Below are positions 45,066 to 53,543 of a DNA stretch of 64,000 bases, in pieces (the stretch's first letter is position 1; every line of letters starts with the position of its first letter). A model generated the notes under the pieces. The model ran no database searches. It worked only from the letters and a program-made list of their open reading frames with translations, and was not told the DNA's origin. Source of the DNA: Desulfopila sp. IMCC35006. Its GTDB lineage: Bacteria > Desulfobacterota > Desulfobulbia > Desulfobulbales > Desulfocapsaceae. Location: the NCBI RefSeq assembly GCF_005116645.1, contig NZ_SWCM01000001.1, forward strand, positions 682,001-746,000, written 5' to 3'. The translations under genes and the position numbers were made by a program.

Positions 45066-45727
45066 TGAACCGGCAGACACAACCAGAGAAAACACTGGCA
45101 ATCCTCTATCAGGACAGCGACATCGTCGTTATCGATAAACCAGGTGGACTGCTTGCGGTACCGGGAAGGGGCCCGGCCAAACAGGACTGTGCGGCAGCAA
45201 GACTACGCCGTCGCCTGCCGAAAATGATCGATCAGCCGGCCGTTCACAGACTGGACATGTACACTTCCGGCCTGATGGTTTTTGCAGTTACTGCTGCGGC
45301 CCATCGCTTTCTTTCGGGGCAATTCGAAAAACGGGCGGTCGTAAAAAAATATACTGCGGTTGTTGAGGGAGTCTTCGAGGCCCCAGGCGGAGAAATCCAC
45401 CTCCCCTATCGCCTCGACGTGAACGACCGTCCCCGGCAGATATTTGATCCGGTACATGGCAAGTTAGGCAGTACTCGCTGGCTGAAACTTGACGCAACAG
45501 AGTCCACAACCCGGGTCGAATTCACTCCCCTTACCGGGCGAACGCACCAGCTCCGGGTCCATGCCGCCCACCCTCGTCCCCAGGGACTTGGCGCGCCGAT
45601 CGTCGGCGACAGCCTCTACGGCTCCGGCAAAGAGGGAGATGCAATGCTGCTCCATGCAACTTTTCTCCAGTTTCTCCATCCTGCAACGCGGCAAGTTATC
45701 CAGTTTGACTCGCGCCCCCCCTTCTAA
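45062..45727 (+). CDS. RluA-family 23S rRNA/tRNA pseudouridine synthase (catalytic domain only)
   Basis: 221 residues. The catalytic motif VHRLDMYTSGLMVFA contains the essential aspartate, VVIDKPGGLLAVPGRG opens the fold, and FTPLTGRTHQLRVHAAHP and IVGDSLYG are the conserved ends. There is no S4 domain. The target uridine cannot be told from sequence; the split partner upstream suggests the same target as the large fused enzymes. The ATG overlaps the stop of the preceding gene, so the two products are made together. Confidence 0.92.
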   Translation: MMNRQTQPEKTLAILYQDSDIVVIDKPGGLLAVPGRGPAKQDCAAARLRRRLPKMIDQPAVHRLDMYTSGLMVFAVTAAAHRFLSGQFEKRAVVKKYTAVVEGVFEAPGGEIHLPYRLDVNDRPRQIFDPVHGKLGSTRWLKLDATESTTRVEFTPLTGRTHQLRVHAAHPRPQGLGAPIVGDSLYGSGKEGDAMLLHATFLQFLHPATRQVIQFDSRPPF

Positions 45728-45804
45728 CCCCGCCAAACGGGAAATAAGCCGGGACTCTTCAGAAGGCCCCACGGGGGTACTCTCCTCAAGAGCAAGGCCT
45801 CTGC

Positions 45805-47028
45805 TCAAAGGCGGCTGTCCTGAAGCCTGAGACACCAGAGATCGCCCGGCACCCAGCGGCCCTGCTCCTTTCTGAGCGAAGTCCTCCGGCTCATCGCCAC
45901 CGTCCATCCCGTCTGCACGGACAGCTGATGGATATAATCGGGTGCATGGGCAAATCTTCCCGTCGGCCGCAACCGATAACCAGTGCCATCCGCCGCCTCG
46001 GTGGAGAAACAGAACAGCACATCCCGGCGGGCATGACTGCGTAATAGAGAAAAAGTTTCCGCAAGATCTCCGACATAGGCAAAAACATCGGTGGCCAGAA
46101 AAAAATCGTAGCTCTGTTTTGACGATTGAAGAAAATTGGCAATACTGCCGGCATAGAGCTTTCGGTAAATTTTTTTAGCTTCTGCCAGCTCGATCATCTT
46201 TGTCGACAGGTCTATCCCGTCCAGTTCATTGATCATATCCGCAAAGGCCTGGCCACCAAGACCGGTCCCGCAGCCGAGATCCAACCCATGGTCATATCTC
46301 TTTTTCCAATCAGAACGTTCGTCGAGCAATCGCCGGATTGTCGAGGGAACGCAGTATTCCAGTTCCTCCACCAGACTTTTTTCATAGTGCAGGGAATAAT
46401 TGTCAAAAACATCCCGTACATAGGAATCCGGCGAACTGGTTGCGTCAGCACAGGTAATGGCCGCAAGCATGTGTTGTGCTGCATGATGGTCCGGCTTGTA
46501 TTCGAGTACCTTTTTATAATAGAAAACAGCATGTTCAACTGAACCGGTCAGGTGATACACATAGGCCAGATTGCTGTTGGCCGCCAGATGTTCCGGTGAC
46601 AACGCCAACACCTTACGATACGCTTCAATAGCTTTTTCATGCTGTCTTCTGTCCTTGTAGCAGCCGGCGAGATTGTAGAGAGTATCGATATTGTCCGGTT
46701 GAGACTTTGCCACCTTTTTGTAGGATGCAATGGCTCCTTCCAGATCTCCGGTTTTCTTCTGCGCCAGAGCCAGATTAAATATGATATCCATATGTTGAGG
46801 GGCGAGGGTGGCGGCCCTGAGAAACGAATCTCGGCTCTGTACATATTCCCCTGACTCATAATAGACCAGTCCGAGATGCGAATGAAGCACCGGGGCGTCA
46901 GGAAAATGTTCAAGCAGCCGCAGATAGCCGGATTTGGCCGAATCGAGCAGACCTTCCTGCTGGTCCACCCCCGCTTTCATAAAGATTTCATTTAATTCTT
47001 CGTCCGACAGCTTTGGTGTTTTCTGCAT
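45805..47028 (-). CDS. TPR-repeat protein fused to a SAM-dependent methyltransferase
   Basis: 407 residues. Residues about 20-195 form five or so tetratricopeptide repeats (e.g. APVLHSHLGLVYYESGEYVQ, IDTLYNLAGCYKDRRQHEKA). The C-terminal half is a class I methyltransferase with GLDLGCGTGLGGQAF, LDGIDLSTKMIELA and FFLATDVFAYVGDL. TPRs probably bind the protein that is methylated. Similar TPR-methyltransferases are widespread but the target is unknown. The DksA-like gene lies 60 nt upstream on the same strand, so they may share a transcript. Confidence 0.85.
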   Translation of the reverse strand: MQKTPKLSDEELNEIFMKAGVDQQEGLLDSAKSGYLRLLEHFPDAPVLHSHLGLVYYESGEYVQSRDSFLRAATLAPQHMDIIFNLALAQKKTGDLEGAIASYKKVAKSQPDNIDTLYNLAGCYKDRRQHEKAIEAYRKVLALSPEHLAANSNLAYVYHLTGSVEHAVFYYKKVLEYKPDHHAAQHMLAAITCADATSSPDSYVRDVFDNYSLHYEKSLVEELEYCVPSTIRRLLDERSDWKKRYDHGLDLGCGTGLGGQAFADMINELDGIDLSTKMIELAEAKKIYRKLYAGSIANFLQSSKQSYDFFLATDVFAYVGDLAETFSLLRSHARRDVLFCFSTEAADGTGYRLRPTGRFAHAPDYIHQLSVQTGWTVAMSRRTSLRKEQGRWVPGDLWCLRLQDSRL

Positions 47029-47088
47029 AGTGTTATTTTTTTCTCCTCGCCCGACTCCCCCTGAAAAGAAAGGAGCAGAGCGAAAGTA

Positions 47089-47514
47089 TCAGACAGATGC
47101 CGACCTCCCTCTCGCATTAACCATCCGTTCAAATTGTTCCTGCGCCTCAATGCATCGTGTTGCCACTGGTCGTGCTTCAAGTCTCTTTAAACCAATTTCA
47201 TCACCTGTTATCTCACAATACCCGTACTCGCCATCCTTTATTCTGGCCAGAGCAAGGTCGATCTCTTCAATCAGCTTATTTTGCCTTTCTCTGGTACTGA
47301 AATCAACGAAAATTTCCGTCTGTTGTGCGCTTTGGTCAAGGATATCGGCAGTTCGCAGCCTGTCTCCTTTCAATTCTTCAAAAAATAATTCGGCTTGTTC
47401 CACCAACTGCCTGCGCCAGCTCAGCAGTTTCTGGGTAAAATATTGTCTGTGATTAAAGCACATATACTCTTCGTCTTCCAATGGCCGGTAGGTCTTAAAG
47501 ATAATGTCCTGCAT
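47089..47514 (-). CDS. DksA/TraR-family protein of the cysteine-poor (DksA2-like) type
   Basis: 141 residues, an RNA-polymerase secondary-channel protein that acts with ppGpp in E. coli. The coiled-coil region spans about 20-95 (FTQKLLSWRRQLVEQAELFF and RERQNKLIEEIDLALARIKDG) and the zinc-finger globule follows. Only two of the four usual zinc cysteines remain: Cys100, Thr103, Cys121, Ala124, i.e. C-x2-T-x17-C-x2-A, the exact arrangement of P. aeruginosa DksA2, which works without zinc. This suggests function under zinc shortage. A strong AAGGAG precedes the ATG. Confidence 0.88.
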   Translation of the reverse strand: MQDIIFKTYRPLEDEEYMCFNHRQYFTQKLLSWRRQLVEQAELFFEELKGDRLRTADILDQSAQQTEIFVDFSTRERQNKLIEEIDLALARIKDGEYGYCEITGDEIGLKRLEARPVATRCIEAQEQFERMVNARGRSASV

Positions 47515-48018
47515 CGCTGATCTCCTTCACAAATTTTTGGGGGACGATTCATCCTCTGCGTTGAAAGTGTTTATCAATACCCGCTCTGGCAAAGCTACGG
47601 CTACAGGCCCATTGTATCCTTCGATTGTTATGGTCGTATTAGAATTCCTCTATGATTTTTTTAAGCAGGACGCACTCTTGGTGGGCGAGCGGACAGCCAA
47701 GGATTTTCGGTTTGCAAACGTCGATTTTCTGGGAAGCAGTAGTTGTAGTACTGCAGATTTGCTGAATATTGAATATAACGGGATTTAAGGTATATAAGCT
47801 CACAACAAACCGGCCTTACACCTTGCGATCATGGCGTCTTTTTTCGAGCAAGGTCAGACTCTGTACAGAGCCGGTCTCCCCGGTATGTTCGACACCCTTC
47901 CTTGTCCAGCCCGTGAAAGTTGGGTTCCCTCGATTACCTTAACCTGTCCCGGTATATCGGTTGCGCCCATCATCCACCCGCGACCAAAGCAAAACAAAAA
48001 ACGTGATAAAGAATGGAG
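47515..48018. other. 504-nt region without a recognisable gene
   Basis: It lies upstream of the DksA-like gene and downstream of an RluA-type gene, both on the minus strand. Small frames on either strand have neither ribosome sites nor family features. I see no clear repeat, hairpin or RNA gene. Confidence 0.4.
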
Positions 48019-48945
48019 TTACCGCTCTTTCCCTACCACAAAGAGCTGCAGAAATTTCTTAGGGATTTCGGTTTCAAAGCGGCACAGCTCCCCGGTTTTC
48101 GGGTGGGTGAAGGCGAGGACCTGGGCATGCAGCCCCATCCGGCGCAGAGGACTCTGGGTTGACCCATATTTACTGTCGCCGATGACCGGGTGTCCGATGT
48201 CCTGCATATGTACCCGGATCTGATGTTTTCTGCCGGTTTCGAGGTTAATCTGTAAAAGAGAGAAATTCTTGTTTGTTTTTAATTTTTTATAATGGGTGAT
48301 GGCCTTCTGTCCATGCTGCGGATTTTGCGACGAATAGACAATAAAGGCCTTGCTCTCATGCAGCCAGGAGATAATGGTTCCCTCCTCTTGCTGCACTTCA
48401 CCTTCAACAACGCCGACATAGGTCCGCTGATCGATGGTTGTGGTCCAGTTCTCCTGGATCTGTCGTTTGATCGTTTCGTTTTTAGCAAACATTAGCAACC
48501 CCGATGTCTCCCGATCGAGCCTATGGATGATAAAAATTTTATTTTCCGGATTCTCCATCTTCACGTAACTGCTGAGTTGCGCATAGGCGGTTTTACGTTT
48601 TTCCTTGTCGGTGGCGACTGTCAAAAGGCCCGATGGTTTATTGATGACGATCAACTCCTGATCTTCATACACAATGTTGAGCCCGTGGGGCTGTTGCGGC
48701 TGGGTCTTTTTCTCCCAGGATATTTCCACCCGCTGACCTGGACGCAACGCATGATCGAACTGACGAACAGCTTTACCATCAATTGCAACCTGTCCATCTC
48801 GCAGAACGGCCTTGAGGACATTGCGGCTTTTATTCGGCACAAAACTGAGCAGACCGGCAAGCAGGGTATCGCTTTTTTCGACGATAAAGGTGTCAATCTT
48901 CATTTTTTTCTTGCCGGGTGCGGGGCGATTTTTGGTATTCTTCAT
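48019..48945 (-). CDS. RluA-family pseudouridine synthase with N-terminal S4 domain
   Basis: 308 residues. The S4 RNA-binding domain (VPNKSRNVLKAVLRDGQVAIDGKAV, in part) precedes the catalytic domain with IVINKPSGLLTVAT, the catalytic IIHRLDRETSGLLMFAKN, and LETGRKHQIRVHMQDIGHPVIGD (in part). This is the RluC/RluD-type architecture, modifying uridines in 23S rRNA. The exact site cannot be assigned. The lysine-rich start (KKKMKID) suggests rRNA contact; a start at the internal Met is also possible. Confidence 0.92.
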   Translation of the reverse strand: MKNTKNRPAPGKKKMKIDTFIVEKSDTLLAGLLSFVPNKSRNVLKAVLRDGQVAIDGKAVRQFDHALRPGQRVEISWEKKTQPQQPHGLNIVYEDQELIVINKPSGLLTVATDKEKRKTAYAQLSSYVKMENPENKIFIIHRLDRETSGLLMFAKNETIKRQIQENWTTTIDQRTYVGVVEGEVQQEEGTIISWLHESKAFIVYSSQNPQHGQKAITHYKKLKTNKNFSLLQINLETGRKHQIRVHMQDIGHPVIGDSKYGSTQSPLRRMGLHAQVLAFTHPKTGELCRFETEIPKKFLQLFVVGKER

Positions 48946-49325
48946 GTTTCTCTCACTAAATATTGAATCAACGGGAACAGTTCTTGAGTGACTCAGAAAT
49001 AAGATTTTTGTGTTGTTACAGGAATCTAATTCTCTAAAGGAACGTATCCCGCAAAGTTTCTGGGCGGCCTACGTCTTGCCACCCTACCTTTTTTCCTTTC
49101 TCAAGTCGCGAACATTTCATCCGTAAGATGGAAAGAAGGATGGGACGAGTATTTTGTGAGGTTCTGCTTGTTATTGCCAGCCAATTCAGCATCACGCAAT
49201 ATTTATTGGGAGAATTTTTTCCATTGAGGGTATTATGCGCGATACGCAAGCCGGAATGGCGGGCACATCAAGCCCGACCTGCGTAAATAACCAGTCCATA
49301 ACCCCAGGCCCCCAAAGGCCAGCGT
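48946..49325. other. 380-nt gap between the RluA-type gene and cdaA
   Basis: The gap divides divergent genes and should carry both promoters. I see one 11-nt dyad (TGAGTGACTCA, 48985-48995) about 40 nt ahead of the RluA-type start and no gene. The dyad could be a regulator site, but it is short enough to arise by chance. Confidence 0.35.
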
Positions 49326-50765
49326 ATGAATAAAATAATATTTTTACTCCATGAACTTCTTACCTGGCAGGCAATCCTCGACATTGCCTTAATCACTGCG
49401 GGATTGTTTTTTCTCTACCGCACCCTGGTCCGGCTGGGAACCTGGAAGATTCTGGTCGGCATCCTTGCGGCCTTTCTGGTAATCGCCCTGGCAAATATTC
49501 TCAACCTGGAAGGCATAAAATGGATCTTCCAGAACGTCAGCAATGTTGCGGTCATCGCCCTGATTGTCATTTTCCAGCCGGAATTAAGAAAGGTATTTGA
49601 AAAAGTAGTCTCCCTGCAGAAAAAAAAGACCGTATCCATCGATGACGGGGTAACCGACATGGTCGCCCTGAGCCTGTGGCAGCTCGCCAAACAGAAACGG
49701 GGGGCGATTATTGTCTATCCTGGCAAGGAACCGGTCCTCGAGCAGCTCTCCGGAGGTCACCGTCTTTCAGCAGAACCAAGTCTGGCGCTGATAATGTCCA
49801 TTTTCGACCCGAATTCCCCGGGCCATGACGGGGCAATGATCATCGAAGATAACAAGCTGACCAGTTTCGGGGTGCGGCTGCCCATTTCCCAGACGTCTCG
49901 GTTAACCGAAGATTACGGGACACGCCATCATGCAGCCATGGGACTGGCGGAACAGACAGATGCCCTGGTTCTGGTGGTCTCTGAGGAACGGGGGGTGGTC
50001 TCTGCCTTTAAAGACAGGGCAATGAAACCTCTTGGCTCCGTTGCAGAAATAACCAACGTTATCAGGAACCACAACAACGAGAAGGGCTTTCTCGATATGG
50101 AACTGCAAAGCCTGCTGCACCGGCATACTTTGATTCCTGTCGGGGTGAGCCTGGCTATTGCGGTTGTATTCTGGTCAACGCTGATAACAGTCAACAGACA
50201 GGTGGTGGAAAAGGTATTCCCGCTGTCGGTTGAATATATCCCCCCTGCTGCAAACCTCATCCTGGTGAACGATAAAACAGAACAACTGCGGGTGGACCTC
50301 GCCGGTCCCAAGTCAGAGCTGGACAGCTTTGTCTTGTCTCAGCCGACGGCGACGGTAAATCTCTCCAAGATGGTCAAGGGGAAACAGACGATACTGATAA
50401 CAGGCGATAATCTGCGGCTTCCCCCCAACCTCACTTTTCTGGGCAGCGAACCGGCGAAGATTGAAGTGACTCTCGCCGACATCGTCAAGAAGACTATCCC
50501 GATAGTCCCGCAGCTTGTCGGTAAACTGCCAGCCAACCTCAAGCTGAAAAAAGTCCAGGTCATTCCCGACCAGGTCTCGGTGCTGCTGCCGGCCCCAAAA
50601 CGTGGAGATAAACAGCTGTCGGTTGCAACCACTCCGGTTTACCTCAATTCCATTCAGGGGGACATTCGCATTTTCTGCAAAATCATCGCCGATCCGACCA
50701 TTCAGCCCGAGGTCAAACCCTGGCAGGACGTCGAGGTTATAATCGAGGTAGAGAACAGCAATTGA
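49326..50765 (+). CDS. cdaA: Diadenylate cyclase CdaA fused to a YbbR (CdaR-like) domain
   Basis: 479 residues. Three N-terminal membrane helices (about 12-85) and a DAC domain (about 100-235) with SPGHDGAMII (DGA at 168-170) and YGTRHHAAMG (198-206) make c-di-AMP from two ATP. The usual RHR triad reads RHH. A fourth membrane helix (about 269-288) leads into two YbbR repeats (about 293-478), expected outside the membrane. In Firmicutes CdaA and its regulator CdaR (YbbR) are separate adjacent genes; here one chain does both. The ABC-F gene follows after about 100 nt. Confidence 0.88.
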   Translation: MNKIIFLLHELLTWQAILDIALITAGLFFLYRTLVRLGTWKILVGILAAFLVIALANILNLEGIKWIFQNVSNVAVIALIVIFQPELRKVFEKVVSLQKKKTVSIDDGVTDMVALSLWQLAKQKRGAIIVYPGKEPVLEQLSGGHRLSAEPSLALIMSIFDPNSPGHDGAMIIEDNKLTSFGVRLPISQTSRLTEDYGTRHHAAMGLAEQTDALVLVVSEERGVVSAFKDRAMKPLGSVAEITNVIRNHNNEKGFLDMELQSLLHRHTLIPVGVSLAIAVVFWSTLITVNRQVVEKVFPLSVEYIPPAANLILVNDKTEQLRVDLAGPKSELDSFVLSQPTATVNLSKMVKGKQTILITGDNLRLPPNLTFLGSEPAKIEVTLADIVKKTIPIVPQLVGKLPANLKLKKVQVIPDQVSVLLPAPKRGDKQLSVATTPVYLNSIQGDIRIFCKIIADPTIQPEVKPWQDVEVIIEVENSN

Positions 50766-50869
50766 GCTGATCGAAGCTGGCACGACACGAAACGTCTGGC
50801 GGGAAGAAAAAATATCCTTGCATCGGTTTACCGGGTCATGGTAGTTTCCAGCCATTTTTTTTGGCGATT

Positions 50870-52519
50870 ATGATACATTTAACCAATATTCACATGCAGC
50901 ACGGAGCGCAGGTCCTTTTCCAGAACGCCAGCCTGCAGATCCTCCCCGGTACAAAATCAGGTCTGGTCGGCGCCAATGGTGCGGGCAAGACCACCGTCTT
51001 TCGTCTGATAACCGGTGAGGAGGAAGCTGACAAGGGCGATATTTCCTGTGCCAAGAAAACCGTCATTGGTTATTTTTCACAAGATGTCGGTGAGATGGCC
51101 GGCCGGTCGGTTATTGCTGAGGTGATGTCGGCCGCAGGCGACATTGTCGAGCTCGGCACCAAGATTTCGGCAATGGAAGCTGAAATGGCCGAGCCGATGG
51201 ACGACGATGCCATGGCTGATCTGCTGGAGCGTTACGGGGAATGTGTCGAGATATTCGAGGTGCGTGGCGGCTACGATCTCGAACCTCGGGCCCAGGCCAT
51301 TTTAACCGGGCTGGGCATCGCCCCACAGGATTTCAACAGTCCGGTGGAACTCTTCAGCGGCGGCTGGAAGATGCGCATCGCCCTGGCGAAAATTCTGACC
51401 ATCAACCCGGATGTCCTGCTGCTCGATGAACCAACCAACCATCTGGACATCGAATCAATCCTCTGGCTGGAAGAATGGCTGCGCACCGAGTTTAAAGGCG
51501 CTCTATTGATGACCTGTCATGACCGGGAGTTCATGAACCGGATAGTCACCCGGATTATTGAGGTAGCCAACGGCACCACCACTACCTACAGCGGCAATTT
51601 TGATTTCTACCTGCAGGAGCGTGAAATAAGACGACAGCAGCTTGAAGCCAGCTATCGCCGGCAGCAGGAGATGCTCGTTAAAGAAGAAGAATTCATCGCC
51701 CGTTTTGCCGCCCGCGCCTCCCATGCCTCGCAGGTCCAGTCACGCATCAAAAAGATTGAAAAGATCGACCGCATTGTCCTGCCCGCCGAACAGAAAACCA
51801 TTAAATTCAATTTTCCGATACCACCGCGAAGCGGCGACGATGTCCTCCACCTCAGCAACCTGGGGAAAACCTGGATCGGCCATGATGGCAGAAAAATCCC
51901 GGTGTTCAGCGGCCTGTCCGGTACCATCCGGCGCATGGAGAAAATCGCCGTCGTCGGCGTAAACGGCGCCGGAAAATCGACGCTTTTGAAAACGATCACC
52001 GGCCACGCCGAACCGACCACAGGCGAAATAAACCTTGGCGTTGGCGTTACAACCGGCTATTTCAGCCAGCATGCCATGGATCTGCTCAAACCCGAGCAGA
52101 CGGTCTTTGAAGCGGTGCAGGAACATTTCCCGCTGGAAAACATCGGCACAATTCGCAACCTCTGCGCCGCTTTTCTCTTTCAGGGCGATGAGGTGGATAA
52201 ACGAATCGCCAATCTCTCCGGCGGTGAAAAAAGTCGGGTAATCCTGGCCACCCTGCTTGGCCGCCCCCTTAATTTTCTGGTCATGGACGAACCGACCAAC
52301 CATCTGGACATCCAGTCCCGGGAAGTTCTGCTCAGCGCCCTGCAACAATTTGAAGGAACCGTTATCCTGGTCAGTCATGACCGCCATTTCCTCAATTCCC
52401 TGGTCAATCGGGTTTTTGAGATCGATCATGGGGCGATGCGGATTTACGAAGGAGATTATGCCTATTATCGACGTGAAACCATAAAGCACCAGACGGAGAA
52501 ATTACCCCCCGGGAAATAG
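50870..52519 (+). CDS. ABC-F family ATPase (ribosome-associated, Uup/YheS/EttA type)
   Basis: 549 residues with two ABC domains and no membrane part. Domain 1 has GANGAGKTT, LFSGGWKMRIALAKIL and DEPTNHLDIESI. Domain 2 has GVNGAGKST, LSGGEKSRVILATLL and DEPTNHLDIQSRE. The linker between them (YLQEREIRRQQLEASYRRQQ) is the charged helical hairpin that reaches into the ribosomal E or P site in this family. It probably relieves stalled or slowed translation. The ATG at 50870 has no clear ribosome site. A GACTC-TTTT-GAGTC hairpin follows the stop (52532-52545). Confidence 0.92.
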   Translation: MIHLTNIHMQHGAQVLFQNASLQILPGTKSGLVGANGAGKTTVFRLITGEEEADKGDISCAKKTVIGYFSQDVGEMAGRSVIAEVMSAAGDIVELGTKISAMEAEMAEPMDDDAMADLLERYGECVEIFEVRGGYDLEPRAQAILTGLGIAPQDFNSPVELFSGGWKMRIALAKILTINPDVLLLDEPTNHLDIESILWLEEWLRTEFKGALLMTCHDREFMNRIVTRIIEVANGTTTTYSGNFDFYLQEREIRRQQLEASYRRQQEMLVKEEEFIARFAARASHASQVQSRIKKIEKIDRIVLPAEQKTIKFNFPIPPRSGDDVLHLSNLGKTWIGHDGRKIPVFSGLSGTIRRMEKIAVVGVNGAGKSTLLKTITGHAEPTTGEINLGVGVTTGYFSQHAMDLLKPEQTVFEAVQEHFPLENIGTIRNLCAAFLFQGDEVDKRIANLSGGEKSRVILATLLGRPLNFLVMDEPTNHLDIQSREVLLSALQQFEGTVILVSHDRHFLNSLVNRVFEIDHGAMRIYEGDYAYYRRETIKHQTEKLPPGK

Positions 52520-52531
52520 GAAAGAAGCCGA

Positions 52532-52545
52532 GACTCTTTTGAGTC
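52532..52545 (+). other. Post-stop hairpin GACTC-TTTT-GAGTC
   Basis: GACTC (52532-52536) pairs with GAGTC (52541-52545) over TTTT, 13 nt after the ABC-F stop. It shares its stem with the hairpin after the rhomboid gene at 12.0 kb. There is no downstream T-run. Confidence 0.4.
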
Positions 52546-52758
52546 CCCGCCTCTAAGGTACTGAATAATTGCTTATGATGCGAAAAAGGTTGCCTCTGTT
52601 ATTTACTTGTACTCCTGGAGGATATACTGTATAGCCTGTGGGTACGTCCTAACGTCAATCCGATCACGCATAGTGTTTCTCGCCAGTCATCGTGCAGTTT
52701 CTTGCATTTTTGTTGCCGGTAAAAATCATTGCCGATCATAGTCCAAGGGAGCAACAGA

Positions 52759-53022
52759 TTGAAACTCTTTATAGGCAATTTGCCTTATGATGTTACCGAA
52801 GCGGAAGTTCTTCAAATATTCAGAGACTTTGGCGAAGTAGTTAATACAAATCTGGTCATCGACCATTTCTCGGGACGACCTAAGGGATTTGCCTTTGTGG
52901 AAATGTCGACCAGATCAGAAGGCCATCGTGCCATGGAAACGTTGAACAAGCAAGAATACAAAAATCGTCAGCTCGTCTGCAACGAGGCACAGCCTCAAAA
53001 AAAAGGAAAGAAGCGCCGGTAG
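52759..53022 (+). CDS. RRM-domain RNA-binding protein
   Basis: 87 residues forming one RNA recognition motif: RNP2 is KLFIGNLPYDV and RNP1 is KGFAFVEM, both complete, with a basic tail (QKKGKKRR). Small RRM proteins of this kind occur in cyanobacteria and several proteobacteria and are often cold-induced. The TTG at 52759 is preferred since GGGAG lies seven nt ahead and MKLFIGNLP is the usual beginning. The cold-shock protein gene lies 184 nt downstream, so the two may respond to the same stress. Confidence 0.88.
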   Translation: MKLFIGNLPYDVTEAEVLQIFRDFGEVVNTNLVIDHFSGRPKGFAFVEMSTRSEGHRAMETLNKQEYKNRQLVCNEAQPQKKGKKRR

Positions 53023-53108
53023 CCAGTCAAATCGCTCTAGCAAATCGAACGTGGTCATTCCGCAGCAAAAAAATTTGCTCATCCAACAAAGAAGTTGAGC
53101 AACAAATT

Positions 53109-53193
53109 CAACCTGCAGCGCAGGTTGGATGCCTGAGTCAGCACACTGCTACTCAGACAATCGAAAAAAGGGGCCAAACGGACCCCATTACAC
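53109..53193 (+). promoter_or_regulatory. Structured leader of the cold-shock gene
   Basis: Three hairpins lie in a row ahead of the cold-shock ATG: CAACCTGC/GCAGGTTG (53109-53116 with 53120-53127), CTGAGT/ACTCAG further on, and a GGGG(CC)/(GG)ACCCC stem just before the AGGAG ribosome site. Long folded leaders control cspA-type mRNAs by temperature; whether this one does is inference. Confidence 0.4.
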
Positions 53194-53206
53194 AGGAGTA
53201 GCACCA

Positions 53207-53407
53207 ATGGCAGAAGGAACAGTAAAGTGGTTTAATGATGCAAAGGGCTTTGGCTTTATCGAACAGGATGGAGGCCAGGATGTATTTGTCCATCATTCCG
53301 CTATCAAGGCAGACGGATTCAAATCTCTCTCCGAGGGCGAGCGCGTCAGCTTTGAAGTTGTAGACGGACAGAAAGGTCCGGCTGCACAGAATGTTATAAA
53401 GATCTGA
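53207..53407 (+). CDS. Cold-shock domain protein (CspA family)
   Basis: 66 residues, a full cold-shock domain. RNP1 is KGFGFIE and RNP2 is DVFVHHS, preceded by GTVKWFNDA. It binds single-stranded RNA or DNA and melts secondary structure. AGGAG ahead of the ATG at 53207 decides the start; an in-frame extension upstream to 53129 lies in the structured leader. A terminator hairpin follows, so the gene is its own unit. Confidence 0.96.
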   Translation: MAEGTVKWFNDAKGFGFIEQDGGQDVFVHHSAIKADGFKSLSEGERVSFEVVDGQKGPAAQNVIKI

Positions 53408-53415
53408 AAATAACA

Positions 53416-53460
53416 GGATCAGCGATAGCATATGGACAATTATCGCTGATCCTTCCTTTC
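53416..53460 (+). terminator. Terminator hairpin after the cold-shock gene
   Basis: GGATCAGCGATA (53416-53427) pairs exactly with TATCGCTGATCC (53441-53452) over 13 nt and is followed by TTCCTTTC. It starts 9 nt after the stop. The U-tract is interrupted but the stem is strong. Confidence 0.75.
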
Positions 53461-53543
53461 GTTCCAGGTATCCTGCAGTCCCCTCTTCATTGACAGATCC
53501 GATTTACGTATCTCTCTTTTTTTCGTTTTTGTTCTTTGCACTC

